Notes under the pieces: model-generated
The model's database searches: none
What the model was told of the DNA's origin: nothing
What the model saw: the letters and a program-made list of their open reading frames with translations, nothing else
Shown: in pieces, positions 16,550-23,913 of the stretch
Position numbering within the stretch: the stretch's first letter is position 1
Layout of the letters: every line of letters starts with the position of its first letter
Position numbers and translations under genes: made by a program
Source: Desulfuromonas sp.
Lineage (GTDB): Bacteria > Desulfobacterota > Desulfuromonadia > Desulfuromonadales > Geothermobacteraceae
Direction: 5' to 3'
Assembly (NCBI GenBank): GCA_002868905.1
Contig: PKUA01000084.1
Coordinates: 1 to 45,691 of the forward strand
Length of the DNA: 45,691 nt

Positions 16550-17461
16550 ATGTTAAGTCGCGCAGGTTTGATGAGGTGTTTGGTGTTTATCAGTTGCAGC
16601 TTGTTGCTCGTATGTTTTGGTGCCGTATCGCAGGTTAGCGGGAGCGGCAACGGCAACTCGAAGAAAATGGCAGATACTCAACAACCTGAGGTGGCCGAGA
16701 TTGTGGTGACGATTCGCGAAATTCGTGCAATTTCGACAAACGGAGATCAATTCATTTCTTTGGCGAGTTTTTCCCCCGCTAAGCAGCTCAACGTGCTTGA
16801 CCTTGAATTTGCGCAGGAGTTGCTGGCCGACGTGCAGATTCCCCTGGGAGACTATGAGCAGATCCGCCTGGTTCTCGGAGAAAATTCCGACGACGGTGAG
16901 CCGGCTAACTATCTGGTATTTGCAGACGATCCAGAAACAAGGGTGCCGGTTGACACCCCGAGTGGACAAAAGTCAGGGTTGAAAATAGAAGGCGAATTCT
17001 CGGTTGGTATCAACGATTCCACTGTGGTCGTGCTCGAAATTGATTCAAATCGGGTTATCCATCAGACCGGGGCAGGCGATTGGATTCTTCGGCCGACTGG
17101 AATTCGATTGGTTCAAACCGAGGTTGTCTTGCCTGAAACCGAAGATCCCCTGCCAGGATATGGTCGTTTGTTTGGGTATGTGTATCAGGAATCGACCACC
17201 GGATCCTCCTCGGAACCGATGGTCGGCGCGTTGGTCGAGGCCATGGATCTGGCGACCTATCAAATCGTGGCCGAGACAACTGTAAACCCGGGCGATGGGA
17301 GTTACCAACTTTCCCTTCCTGACGGCAGTTACGCCTTGAGGATCACGGCCGATGGGATGGTGACTGCTTATCCTTCGCCGATGTTCTTTTTTGTACTTGA
17401 AGGAGTGCAGATCCTGGTGGGCAGTGAAATCATGACCTCTGACTCCGCAACGACTTTTTGA
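16550..17461 (+). CDS. Exported DUF4382 protein, shorter paralogue
   Basis: The start ATG 16550 follows AAGGGAG at 8 bases, matching the layout of the first paralogue; a frame from GTG 16499 lacks a signal peptide at its end. The 303-residue product aligns with the upstream protein over most of its length (ELLADVQIPLGDYEQIRLVL, TPSGQKSGLKIEGEFSV, GDWILRPTGIRLVQ, then a regulatory-like domain with DGSYQLSLPDGSYALRITADGM). It lacks the acidic insertion, the Pro/Glu linker and the second DUF4382 domain. Its signal sequence (SCSLLLVCFGAVS) has no good lipobox and may be cleaved after AVS, so it may be soluble rather than lipid-anchored. Function unknown. Confidence 0.8.
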   Translation: MLSRAGLMRCLVFISCSLLLVCFGAVSQVSGSGNGNSKKMADTQQPEVAEIVVTIREIRAISTNGDQFISLASFSPAKQLNVLDLEFAQELLADVQIPLGDYEQIRLVLGENSDDGEPANYLVFADDPETRVPVDTPSGQKSGLKIEGEFSVGINDSTVVVLEIDSNRVIHQTGAGDWILRPTGIRLVQTEVVLPETEDPLPGYGRLFGYVYQESTTGSSSEPMVGALVEAMDLATYQIVAETTVNPGDGSYQLSLPDGSYALRITADGMVTAYPSPMFFFVLEGVQILVGSEIMTSDSATTF

Positions 17462-17522
17462 GTGGTCGTAAAGGGAACGGATTGAAGCCAATCTCGTTTT
17501 CGAACAAATAGGTACAGTTTTT

Positions 17523-17553
17523 GACTCCCGGGTTTTCTCGGGAGTCTTTTTTT
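17523..17553 (+). terminator. Rho-independent terminator after the second DUF4382 gene
   Basis: Arms GACTCCCG and CGGGAGTC flank an 8-base loop and are followed by seven T residues. The stem resembles the terminator of the first paralogue, as expected if the whole unit was duplicated. Confidence 0.92.
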
Positions 17554-17667
17554 GGGTTGAAACGGGAGGAGAATTTTTTTGGCCGCAATCCTGCGGTTTA
17601 GAAACTCAATCAGACGATATCAGCCAAAGGTGCCTGCAACTTCATTCTGTCAGATTAAATTCCAAGG

Positions 17668-18156
17668 TTATTCCCATAGACCAATCCGTTTTTCCCGCGC
17701 CTCTTTTTCTGTCTGTAGAAATTCCCGGCGTCGGCTGAAATCGTAACGCCTGAACACGGTCGCTAACCCCATCTCTATCAGCAAGCGATTCAGCATCCGG
17801 CCGTCCGGCAAATAGAGATAGGCCAGCAATCGGTCATAGGGGTCACGATTCCCCTTATCGTACTCAATTGTGACCTTCTTTCCTTTAAGAGCTTGTTGAT
17901 TGAACTGGCGGGCCTGACGATGGATGGCACGCAGTCGTCGGGGGGGAATATGCCAGCGCTGATAAAATTTGTCCCGGTTGGAGTCCTCACGTTCCGGGGT
18001 GTCGATACCGAGCAGACGCAGTTTGCCAAGGGTTTCAATCTCGACCGTGTCGCCATCGAAAATGCGGGTTACAGTTCCACTGAAAGTTTCGGCATGACCT
18101 GCCGACACGAGGAACAGTAGCAGCAGGGTGAGAATGAAACCAGGTCGAGAAATCAA
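17668..18156 (-). CDS. Secreted thermonuclease-like (SNase) protein
   Basis: The chosen start is TTG 18156, which overlaps the stop of the upstream membrane-protein gene (TTGA) and sits just after GGGGAAGGA; the frame extends further upstream but inside that gene. The 162-residue product has a signal peptide (FILTLLLLFLVSAGHA, cleavage after HA) and a staphylococcal nuclease domain: GTVTRIFDGDTVEIETLGKLRLLGIDTPERED with Asp, Arg and Glu catalytic positions, then RDPYDRLLAYLYLPDGRMLNRLLIEMGLA with the second catalytic Arg. It would cut DNA or RNA in a Ca2+-dependent manner outside the cytoplasm. Start choice is uncertain because spacing to the ribosome site is short. Confidence 0.82.
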   Translation of the reverse strand: MISRPGFILTLLLLFLVSAGHAETFSGTVTRIFDGDTVEIETLGKLRLLGIDTPEREDSNRDKFYQRWHIPPRRLRAIHRQARQFNQQALKGKKVTIEYDKGNRDPYDRLLAYLYLPDGRMLNRLLIEMGLATVFRRYDFSRRREFLQTEKEAREKRIGLWE

Positions 18157-18578
18157 TTCCTTCCCCAGAGCAAACGGGTGAAAAACCCGGTGAATAAGCC
18201 CCAAACGAGATTCAGGGCGAAGATCAGCAGAGGTGTCATCCTGCCGAGGCCGAGGCCGAACATTCCGTGGGATGTCAGGTGGGGGAAAACCAGGAACAAC
18301 TGAACGGCTGTCGGCAGGAGACTGACCCAAAGCCCTTTTCTGACCCAACGTTGCCTTGATCGGGGGCGACCGACGGTAAAATAATAGGCAAGCCCCCAGA
18401 TTCCGCCCCAGACGAGCTGTGGGTAGAGCCAGGCGCTGTTCCAGTCCGGTTTCATCAAGACTTGCAGCATGTCGCTGATGCCGAAATGACCGGCGAGCCA
18501 GGCGGCACCGGCATGGGCGAGACCGCCGAGCAATCCGGCAGTGAACGATACGGCGAGTAAGGCACCTCCGCGATTCAT
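18153..18578 (-). CDS. Small integral membrane protein of unknown function
   Basis: A 141-residue protein with about four hydrophobic segments (ALLAVSFTAGLLGGLAHAGAAWLAG, LYPQLVWGGIWGLAYYFTV, GLWVSLLPTAVQLFLVF, LLIFALNLVWGLFTGFFTRLLW) separated by short polar loops, one of them very basic (GRPRSRQRWVRKG). ATG 18578 is preceded by AGGGAGG. I do not recognise the family with certainty. It is translationally coupled to the SNase gene through a TTGA overlap, so the two are co-expressed; a functional link is only suggested. Confidence 0.72.
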   Translation of the reverse strand: MNRGGALLAVSFTAGLLGGLAHAGAAWLAGHFGISDMLQVLMKPDWNSAWLYPQLVWGGIWGLAYYFTVGRPRSRQRWVRKGLWVSLLPTAVQLFLVFPHLTSHGMFGLGLGRMTPLLIFALNLVWGLFTGFFTRLLWGRN

Positions 18579-18738
18579 GAAACCTCCCTGGGGGATTGGG
18601 AAGCGAATGGCCCTCTATGCGGCAATCCCGCCGGCATCAACACCGGGAGAGGGATTTCTTCAGGCCATTGTCCCTGTCCCCCCCTCGATTGTATATGGCA
18701 AAGACCCGGCACAATGGCCGGAAAACATCACACGTCAA

Positions 18739-19575
18739 TCAGGACTCATTCATGCTGCCGGTGCGGTACCCCTGTAAATCGAGAGCGACATAGGTAAACC
18801 CGGCTTTTTTGCAGGCCGCAACAATGTCCTGTCTCAATTGCGGCTCAAGCAGGGCGGAGATCTCTTCCTGGGATACCTCGATCCTGGCAATCGTATCATG
18901 ATAGCGGACCCGGTAATTTTTAAAACCCCGTTTTCTTAAAAAAGTTTCGCAGCGGTCAACCTGATCCAGGCGCTCCGCAGTGATCTCGGTTCCGTATGGA
19001 AAGCGGGATGAGAGGCAGGCAAAAGCCTGTTTGTCCGCCGTTGCAAGACCGAGGTGCCTTGAGAGGCTGCGAATTTCGTCTTTTGTGAGCCCTGACTCGA
19101 GTAACGGCGAACGAACCTTCAGTTCTCCAGCGGCATCACGTCCGGGGCGAAAGTCTGAGAGGTCGTCGAAGTTGGAGCCGTCCATGATGGTGGCATAGCC
19201 CCGGCGCTTAGCTTCATGTTGGCAGATTGTGAACAGCTCGTGTTTGCAATGATAGCAGCGTCGACGATCGTTTTGGGCAAACCCCGGTATCTCCAGTTCG
19301 TTGCTTTCGACGACAAGCTGTGTCGCTTCGAATTCCCTTGCGAGGCGCTTTGCCTCCTCAAATTCAAACTGGGGATAGGTTGGTGACGTCGCCGTTAAGG
19401 CCAGAACTTTATCCGGGCCAAGGGTGTCAAGGGCGACCCGGAGCAGCAAGGTGTAGTCGACGCCCCCCGAGAAAGCGATGACGGCCGACCCGGCTTCACG
19501 GAGGAGGCCTTGCAGCCGGGAATACTTTTGCGTGAGATCCGGTACGATGGATGTTGCCTGGCGTGCATCTGACAT
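18739..19575 (-). CDS. larE: LarE-like ATP-dependent sulfur transferase, three-cysteine [4Fe-4S] type
   Basis: A 278-residue PP-loop ATPase: SGGVD motif at about residues 36-40 for AMP transfer, TATSPTYPQFEFEEA, RRRCYHCKHELF and KQAFACLSSRFPYGTEIT. LarE delivers sulfur to pyridinium bis-carboxylate during nickel-pincer cofactor synthesis. In some homologues the sulfur comes from a single sacrificial Cys; others have three Cys that bind a [4Fe-4S] cluster and use external sulfide. This protein has the CxxC pair plus the Cys of CLSSR, indicating the Fe-S type. No larB or larC is present in the window. It lies 42 bases downstream of cysK and is probably the last gene of an Rrf2-cysK-larE operon. 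Confidence 0.85.
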   Translation of the reverse strand: MSDARQATSIVPDLTQKYSRLQGLLREAGSAVIAFSGGVDYTLLLRVALDTLGPDKVLALTATSPTYPQFEFEEAKRLAREFEATQLVVESNELEIPGFAQNDRRRCYHCKHELFTICQHEAKRRGYATIMDGSNFDDLSDFRPGRDAAGELKVRSPLLESGLTKDEIRSLSRHLGLATADKQAFACLSSRFPYGTEITAERLDQVDRCETFLRKRGFKNYRVRYHDTIARIEVSQEEISALLEPQLRQDIVAACKKAGFTYVALDLQGYRTGSMNES

Positions 19576-19617
19576 AAACGATTCTGTCTGCTGTGAGGGT
19601 TGTTTTGCGGACTCCGG

Positions 19618-20538
19618 TCAGTCAAACACTCCGGTCGAGAGGTAACGCTCGCCGGTATCACACACGGTCGTTACGACGTTGTGACCCGGGCCGAGCCGTC
19701 GGGCTATCTGCAAAGACGCAAAGATGTTGGCTCCGCTCGATATCCCCGAGAAAATACCTGCTTTCCTGGCGGCGGCTCGTGCCGTTTCCATCGCTTGCTC
19801 ATTAGTGACAGAAAGGATCTCCTGATATACGGTCGTATCAAGGACTTCGGGGATGAATCCGGCTCCGATACCCTGGATTTTGTGCGGGCCTGGGTCACCT
19901 CCGGCCAGGACCGGAGAATCGGTTGGTTCGACAGCGACGATCAGGGCATCCGGGAAGTGCTGTTTCAGAACCTGGCCGACACCGGTAATGGTTCCCCCTG
20001 TGCCGACTCCGGTCACAAAGGCGCTGATCGTCGCATCGAGGGCAGCGATAATTTCTGGTCCCGTAGTGCGCCGGTGAATTTCGGGGTTAGCCGGGTTTTT
20101 GAATTGTTGAGGCATCAAGCAGCGCTTTTTTGCCGCGATCTCTTCCGCCGCTTCGATGGCACCGCGCATTCCCAGGCTGCCAGGAGTCAGGACCAGGTTG
20201 GCACCATAGGCCCCCAGCAATCGGCGTCGTTCCATGCTCATGGTTTCCGGCATGGTGAGGATGAGTTTATACCCCTTGATGGCAGCAACCAGTGACAGCC
20301 CGATGCCGGTGTTGCCACTGGTCGGTTCGACGATGGTGTCTCCCTGTTTGATGCAACCGTCTTCCTCCGCCTTGGTAATCATGGCCAGGGCGATGCGGTC
20401 TTTGACGCTCCCTCCCGGATTTGCTGATTCCATTTTGCACCAGATTGAGGCGCGGCTCGTTTCATTAAAACCGTTCAGCTTGACCAGGGGGGTGTTGCCG
20501 ATTTGGGCAAGGGTGTCATTACTTATGCGGATTGGCAT
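19618..20538 (-). CDS. cysK: Cysteine synthase A, O-acetylserine sulfhydrylase
   Basis: The start ATG 20538 (MPIRISNDTL) follows AGAAGGGG; the frame is open up to 20646 but lacks a ribosome site there. The 306-residue product is a fold-type II PLP enzyme making cysteine from O-acetylserine and sulfide. Motifs: IGNTPLVKLN, the PLP lysine in NPGGSVKDRIA, the substrate loop EPTSGNTGIGLSLVAAIKGY, the phosphate-binding GVGTGGTITGVG, and GISSGAN. The C-terminus lacks the classical Ile used for CysE binding (it ends TGVFD). It follows an Rrf2 regulator by 43 bases and precedes larE. Confidence 0.95.
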   Translation of the reverse strand: MPIRISNDTLAQIGNTPLVKLNGFNETSRASIWCKMESANPGGSVKDRIALAMITKAEEDGCIKQGDTIVEPTSGNTGIGLSLVAAIKGYKLILTMPETMSMERRRLLGAYGANLVLTPGSLGMRGAIEAAEEIAAKKRCLMPQQFKNPANPEIHRRTTGPEIIAALDATISAFVTGVGTGGTITGVGQVLKQHFPDALIVAVEPTDSPVLAGGDPGPHKIQGIGAGFIPEVLDTTVYQEILSVTNEQAMETARAAARKAGIFSGISSGANIFASLQIARRLGPGHNVVTTVCDTGERYLSTGVFD

Positions 20539-20581
20539 TGGTAACCCCTTCTTCCAATTGTCATTTGCAAAGGAAAAACAA

Positions 20582-21049
20582 TCAGATGAAATACATAAAT
20601 CGATGGTCAAGTTCTTTTTCCAGGCCCATATCCCGTCCCATGTCACACATGTCTTTCAGGGTCAATGAGCCGAAATAGCCAGTCAGGCGTTTGTTGGCTT
20701 CGTCCCAGATTTTTTGCGTAACACATTGATCGTCAAAATCGCATTGCGAGGCGCAGTTTTTTTCCCGTTTGGTGCAAGCAACCAGGAAGACTTCTCCTTC
20801 CGCAGCTTCAATGACATCCTTGACGGTCACTTCGGACGGGTCCCTGGCGAGAGTGTAGCCTCCTTGGGGTCCGCGCCGACTTTTAAGCAGACCAGCCCGT
20901 TTCAGGTCCTGGAAGATTTGTTCGAGATAGCGGGGCGAGATTTTCTGACGACGCGAAATGTCCTTGATCTGTACCGGAAGATTGCCGGCATGGTATGCCA
21001 TGTCAAAGATCGCCCTTAGGCCGTATCGGCTTTTTGTCGAAAGTTTCAT
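20582..21049 (-). CDS. Rrf2-family transcriptional regulator with a cysteine cluster
   Basis: A 155-residue Rrf2 protein: winged-helix start MKLSTKSRYGLRAIFDMAYH, recognition region ISPRYLEQIFQDLKRAGLLKSRRGPQGGYTLAR, and the linker segment EVTVKDVIEAAEG. Four cysteines are grouped as C-x6-C-x3-C-x5-C (CTKREKNCASQCDFDDQC), in the position where IscR and NsrR bind an Fe-S cluster. Being first in an operon with cysK and larE, it is likely to sense Fe-S or cysteine status and control cysteine synthesis, as CymR and IscR do. The longer C-terminal tail (LEKELDHRFMYFI) is unlike IscR. Sensing mode is inferred. Confidence 0.9.
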   Translation of the reverse strand: MKLSTKSRYGLRAIFDMAYHAGNLPVQIKDISRRQKISPRYLEQIFQDLKRAGLLKSRRGPQGGYTLARDPSEVTVKDVIEAAEGEVFLVACTKREKNCASQCDFDDQCVTQKIWDEANKRLTGYFGSLTLKDMCDMGRDMGLEKELDHRFMYFI

Positions 21050-21080
21050 CCTGACCTCCTGGAGTTCATGTCCGCGTCAA

Positions 21081-21109
21081 ATTGTCCTTATCTTCACGAG
21101 TTTTGTCAA
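21081..21109 (-). promoter_or_regulatory. Sigma-70 promoter of the rrf2-cysK-larE operon
   Basis: On the minus strand a perfect -35 TTGACA (21109-21104) is followed after 17 bases by GACAAT (21086-21081), matching the -10 consensus at 4 of 6 positions. It lies 32 bases upstream of the regulator ATG. Autoregulation by the Rrf2 protein is plausible but no operator was identified. Confidence 0.7.
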
Positions 21110-21218
21110 GAATGAATTCGGGTTGCCGAGAGAAAAAGACCTGTTTAAATATAAAATAATGGCATTTTTTTGGTGGAAATGTATCGACCTATGACCGGTC
21201 GGTTCAGGGGGTAGTTGC

Positions 21219-21617
21219 ATGAATCAGGCAGGATTGCAGCCAATCCATGTCGGCAAAATCGGATTCGGACGTCGTTTTTCCGAGTCGTTGCTCGGTATGG
21301 GGTGGTACGGGTTCTGTTGTCAGAAGCCGGTCCAGATCATGACCTGGTGCTCGCCGGTCGAAGAGGATCTGGAGCGGATTCTTCACTGTTCCGAGTTTGG
21401 GTTGTGGTTGCCTTATCTCTACCCGAAGGAGGGGGCGGATAAGGTCTCCGTCTCTGAAGACTGGCCATTCCTCATCGCCTGTCGACAGGAACGTAGCTCT
21501 CCACGTGGCGGGCGGCTTTTGCTGCATGGTCGGGTTGAACGTATTTGGCGTCGAGGTAGCAGGGTTTCACTTTCCGTGCTCGAAGCGGTTTGCCAGAACT
21601 GGGGTCGCGCCGATTAA
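21219..21617 (+). CDS. Hypothetical protein, 132 residues
   Basis: I do not recognise this protein. It starts at ATG 21219, seven bases after a good ribosome site (CAGGGGG), and runs to 21617, ending convergently with a 4-base overlap on the NfeD-like gene. The sequence looks natural rather than random: MTWCSPVEEDLERILHCSEFG, a Trp/Tyr-rich centre (GLWLPYLYP), and LLLHGRVERIWRRGSRVSLSVLEAVCQNWG. There is no signal peptide or membrane segment, and there are five cysteines. A 107-codon frame exists on the opposite strand (21204-21527), but it lacks a ribosome site and is less protein-like. Confidence 0.5.
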   Translation: MNQAGLQPIHVGKIGFGRRFSESLLGMGWYGFCCQKPVQIMTWCSPVEEDLERILHCSEFGLWLPYLYPKEGADKVSVSEDWPFLIACRQERSSPRGGRLLLHGRVERIWRRGSRVSLSVLEAVCQNWGRAD

Positions 21618-22036
21618 TTGAGTGTCTTGTCTTTTTCTATGTACAGGGTCATCCCTTGCCGTTTGACAATATGCACTCGCTCTCCTTCAGCGAAGAGCGT
21701 GGTTGCGGGGTTGGTTCCCCGCGCCTTCCAGAGTTCGCCTCCAACCTCGACCCAGGTTTCATCTTTGCCCATGTGCCGTATTTTACCCCACTTCCCTTTC
21801 CAACTTTTGCTGCGGTGGGCGGAGTCGGGGTCGTAGGCTCTCCAGGTCAGTGGAAAGAGGAGTGCATCTTTTCCGGCCCAGAGCAGGGCGCCGACTATTT
21901 TCCACCACGTGGGCAAGTCAAGCCAGTGCTCGAGCAACAGTAATACGATGATGACCAGCGCCAGCCCCGGCAACTGGAGTAATGTGTAGCGAAAAACAAT
22001 TGAACGGTTGCACCCTGAAAATCTTCCTGGCGGCAT
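21614..22036 (-). CDS. NfeD-like membrane protein with C-terminal OB-fold
   Basis: Start ATG 22036 (MPPGRFSGCNRSI) lies 23 bases after the stop of the upstream zinc-ribbon gene; the frame continues to 22108 but would overlap that gene. About 140 residues: two hydrophobic segments (LLQLPGLALVIIVLLLLEHWL and WWKIVGALLWAGKDALLFPLTW), then a soluble domain, KIRHMGKDETWVEVGGELWKARG through AEGERVHIVKRQGMTLYIEK, with the pattern of the NfeD OB-fold. NfeD proteins usually pair with SPFH/stomatin proteins; no such gene adjoins this one. The SPFH gene at 3565 is 18 kb away and is paired with Lon instead. Confidence 0.7.
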   Translation of the reverse strand: MPPGRFSGCNRSIVFRYTLLQLPGLALVIIVLLLLEHWLDLPTWWKIVGALLWAGKDALLFPLTWRAYDPDSAHRSKSWKGKWGKIRHMGKDETWVEVGGELWKARGTNPATTLFAEGERVHIVKRQGMTLYIEKDKTLN

Positions 22037-22058
22037 GATTTCGACCGAGTGAACGTCG

Positions 22059-23720
22059 TCAATAGTTGACGCTGAACTTTTTCGTGCCGCTTTCGTCGGC
22101 GATATCAACCTCTTTCAGGGAGATCTCTTCTCCCGAATCCCAGTCGATGCGGAATATCTTCAGTTTTAGGCTGAAGAAGCTCGCCGTCGGAACCTGTCGA
22201 TATGTGACTACCAACTCGTTCGGACCCGGTTTGAGGCTGATTTCCTGGGTCGTGTTGTAGTTCACGTCCTGTTCCCCTTCAATCGTGTAGATGGTTTCGT
22301 CGTTCAGAAGAACGGTCCCGGTGTAGTTGACCGCGTAGATGTAGACCATGGAGTCGGACATGGTCGGGGCCGGTTCGTTCACGGCGGGTTGTGGGTTGAA
22401 CTGCGTGGGAGTTGAAGGGACGTTGCTGGATCCGGTCTGGAACTGCCCGGTCAGTGAATTGTTTATGGCGCCGGTGCTGATCATCAGAACGACGATAATC
22501 GGAATCACCAGGTAGCCGGCGCAACCGATGGCGAGCCATTTCACTTTGTCGTTCCGTTGACAGGTGAAAATCATGTCCGACTTGATGTTTCGCAGGTCGG
22601 AGTAGATTTCATGGTAGACGATGAGAGTATAAGGCCAGAGTATAAGGCTGATCAGGGGGCCGATAAACGGAATCAGTCCCAAGATTCCGCAGATGAAACC
22701 CATAAGGATGGCGAGGACCAGGACTCGACCCAGAACCGGCCAGAAAAAACCTTTTACATATTCGCGGCTTTTCAATAGTGCTTCCATGCCGCGGCTCTCT
22801 TCTGTTGCCACGATAAACTGCGCGAACATAAACAGGGTCGCCAGAAGCAGGCCTGGAATGAAGAAAACGAGGGAGGCGCCGAAGATGATCAGCCCGAGCA
22901 GGGAAAAAACCCAGAGAAACGGAAGCAAAAGCTTCAGTCCGGCACCGAGGGCCACCCGAACTCCCAGAGCATCGTCGGTGATAGCGCAAATGGTTGCCCC
23001 GCTGAGCCAGGTGACGGCCAGACTTGAGAACGTCAAAGCCAGCAGCGCCACCAGCAGACCGGTGATCATATTCTCGCCGAACAGCTCTGTCAGGTTGCCG
23101 AATCCCGAGGAAAGGATGAAGGCTCCGACGCCAATCAGCAGCATGCCGAGCAGGTTGATGCCGATCAACACCAGGATGCGTTCTTTAAAAATCTGCCAAC
23201 TGTCGCCTAACAGTTCGGGGATTTTGCGCAGAGTACTCCGCTTCGGAGATTCTTCCGGGCCCGTTCGGTCCTGGAGTAAGGGGTGTACAGGTTTGGGCGG
23301 CGGAGGTGGAGCATCCTGTTTTTTTGGGGGTTGGTCGAGTTGATCACCGGAGAACTTGAAGCGGTTTTGGCATTTGCGGCAGGTCAGGTTCACCGTGCGT
23401 GGTGGGATTTTCTCGCGTGGGACGTTGCTGCTGAAATTGCAGGCCGGACAGGTGATAGCGACGAGACCGCCGGCACCGGTTTGATTAAGTGAAGGAGGGG
23501 GCTGTGATGTCGAGGCGGCTGACTCCTCCGGTGCCGACGGTTGCGCGATCGAACCCGATTGAGGTTGAGGTGGGACGCCCACGTTCTGGGAGCGTCCGTC
23601 GCTGCGCCGTAACGGGAACTGATGCTTGCATTTCGGGCAGGTGGCACGAGCACCTTGTGGCATTCCGGTGTCCGGCAGGTCTTTCTGGAAACCACAATAC
23701 GGGCAGCGAATCAGCGGCAT
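22059..23720 (-). CDS. Membrane protein with two N-terminal zinc-ribbon (MJ0042-type) domains
   Basis: A 553-residue protein. The N-terminus has a zinc ribbon IRCPYCGFQKDLPD with CPKCKHQF (Cys6, 9, 28, 31). A second ribbon (ITCPACNFSSNV with LTCRKCQNRFKF) follows after a Pro/Ser-rich linker. Another Pro-rich linker leads to a membrane domain with about five or six segments (for example ILVLIGINLLGMLLIGVGAFIL and FLWVFSLLGLIIFGASLVFFIPGLLLATLFMFA), resembling glycerophosphoryl diester phosphodiesterase membrane-domain or DUF4013-type proteins. A last segment precedes a periplasmic beta-rich tail. Function unknown; it may be a membrane sensor or scaffold. It is followed closely by the NfeD-like gene. 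Confidence 0.75.
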   Translation of the reverse strand: MPLIRCPYCGFQKDLPDTGMPQGARATCPKCKHQFPLRRSDGRSQNVGVPPQPQSGSIAQPSAPEESAASTSQPPPSLNQTGAGGLVAITCPACNFSSNVPREKIPPRTVNLTCRKCQNRFKFSGDQLDQPPKKQDAPPPPPKPVHPLLQDRTGPEESPKRSTLRKIPELLGDSWQIFKERILVLIGINLLGMLLIGVGAFILSSGFGNLTELFGENMITGLLVALLALTFSSLAVTWLSGATICAITDDALGVRVALGAGLKLLLPFLWVFSLLGLIIFGASLVFFIPGLLLATLFMFAQFIVATEESRGMEALLKSREYVKGFFWPVLGRVLVLAILMGFICGILGLIPFIGPLISLILWPYTLIVYHEIYSDLRNIKSDMIFTCQRNDKVKWLAIGCAGYLVIPIIVVLMISTGAINNSLTGQFQTGSSNVPSTPTQFNPQPAVNEPAPTMSDSMVYIYAVNYTGTVLLNDETIYTIEGEQDVNYNTTQEISLKPGPNELVVTYRQVPTASFFSLKLKIFRIDWDSGEEISLKEVDIADESGTKKFSVNY

Positions 23721-23877
23721 TTAACTCTCTCCTCGTAGCGAAAAATGGGTTTCATCCAGATTGTTCAATATTTATACCGCATTAATGCTTAATAGGGAAC
23801 AGGTCCAGGCCAGGTGGTATGAGTGCTTATTGACGTGGTTTGCTCCTGGTGGAAGGGCAAATAGCGTTGATAGAAAT

Positions 23878-23903
23878 AAAAAAGCCGCCCGGGAAGGGGC
23901 GGC
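23878..23903 (-). terminator. Rho-independent terminator of the lrp-lysA operon
   Basis: On the minus strand, arms GCCGCCC and GGGCGGC with a short loop are followed by six T residues, 10 bases beyond the lysA stop. Confidence 0.9.
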
Positions 23904-23913
23904 CGTAGATCAA

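Noticed and set aside
21204-21527. Minus-strand 107-codon frame
   Set aside because: It lacks a ribosome site and overlaps the better-supported plus-strand gene at 21219.
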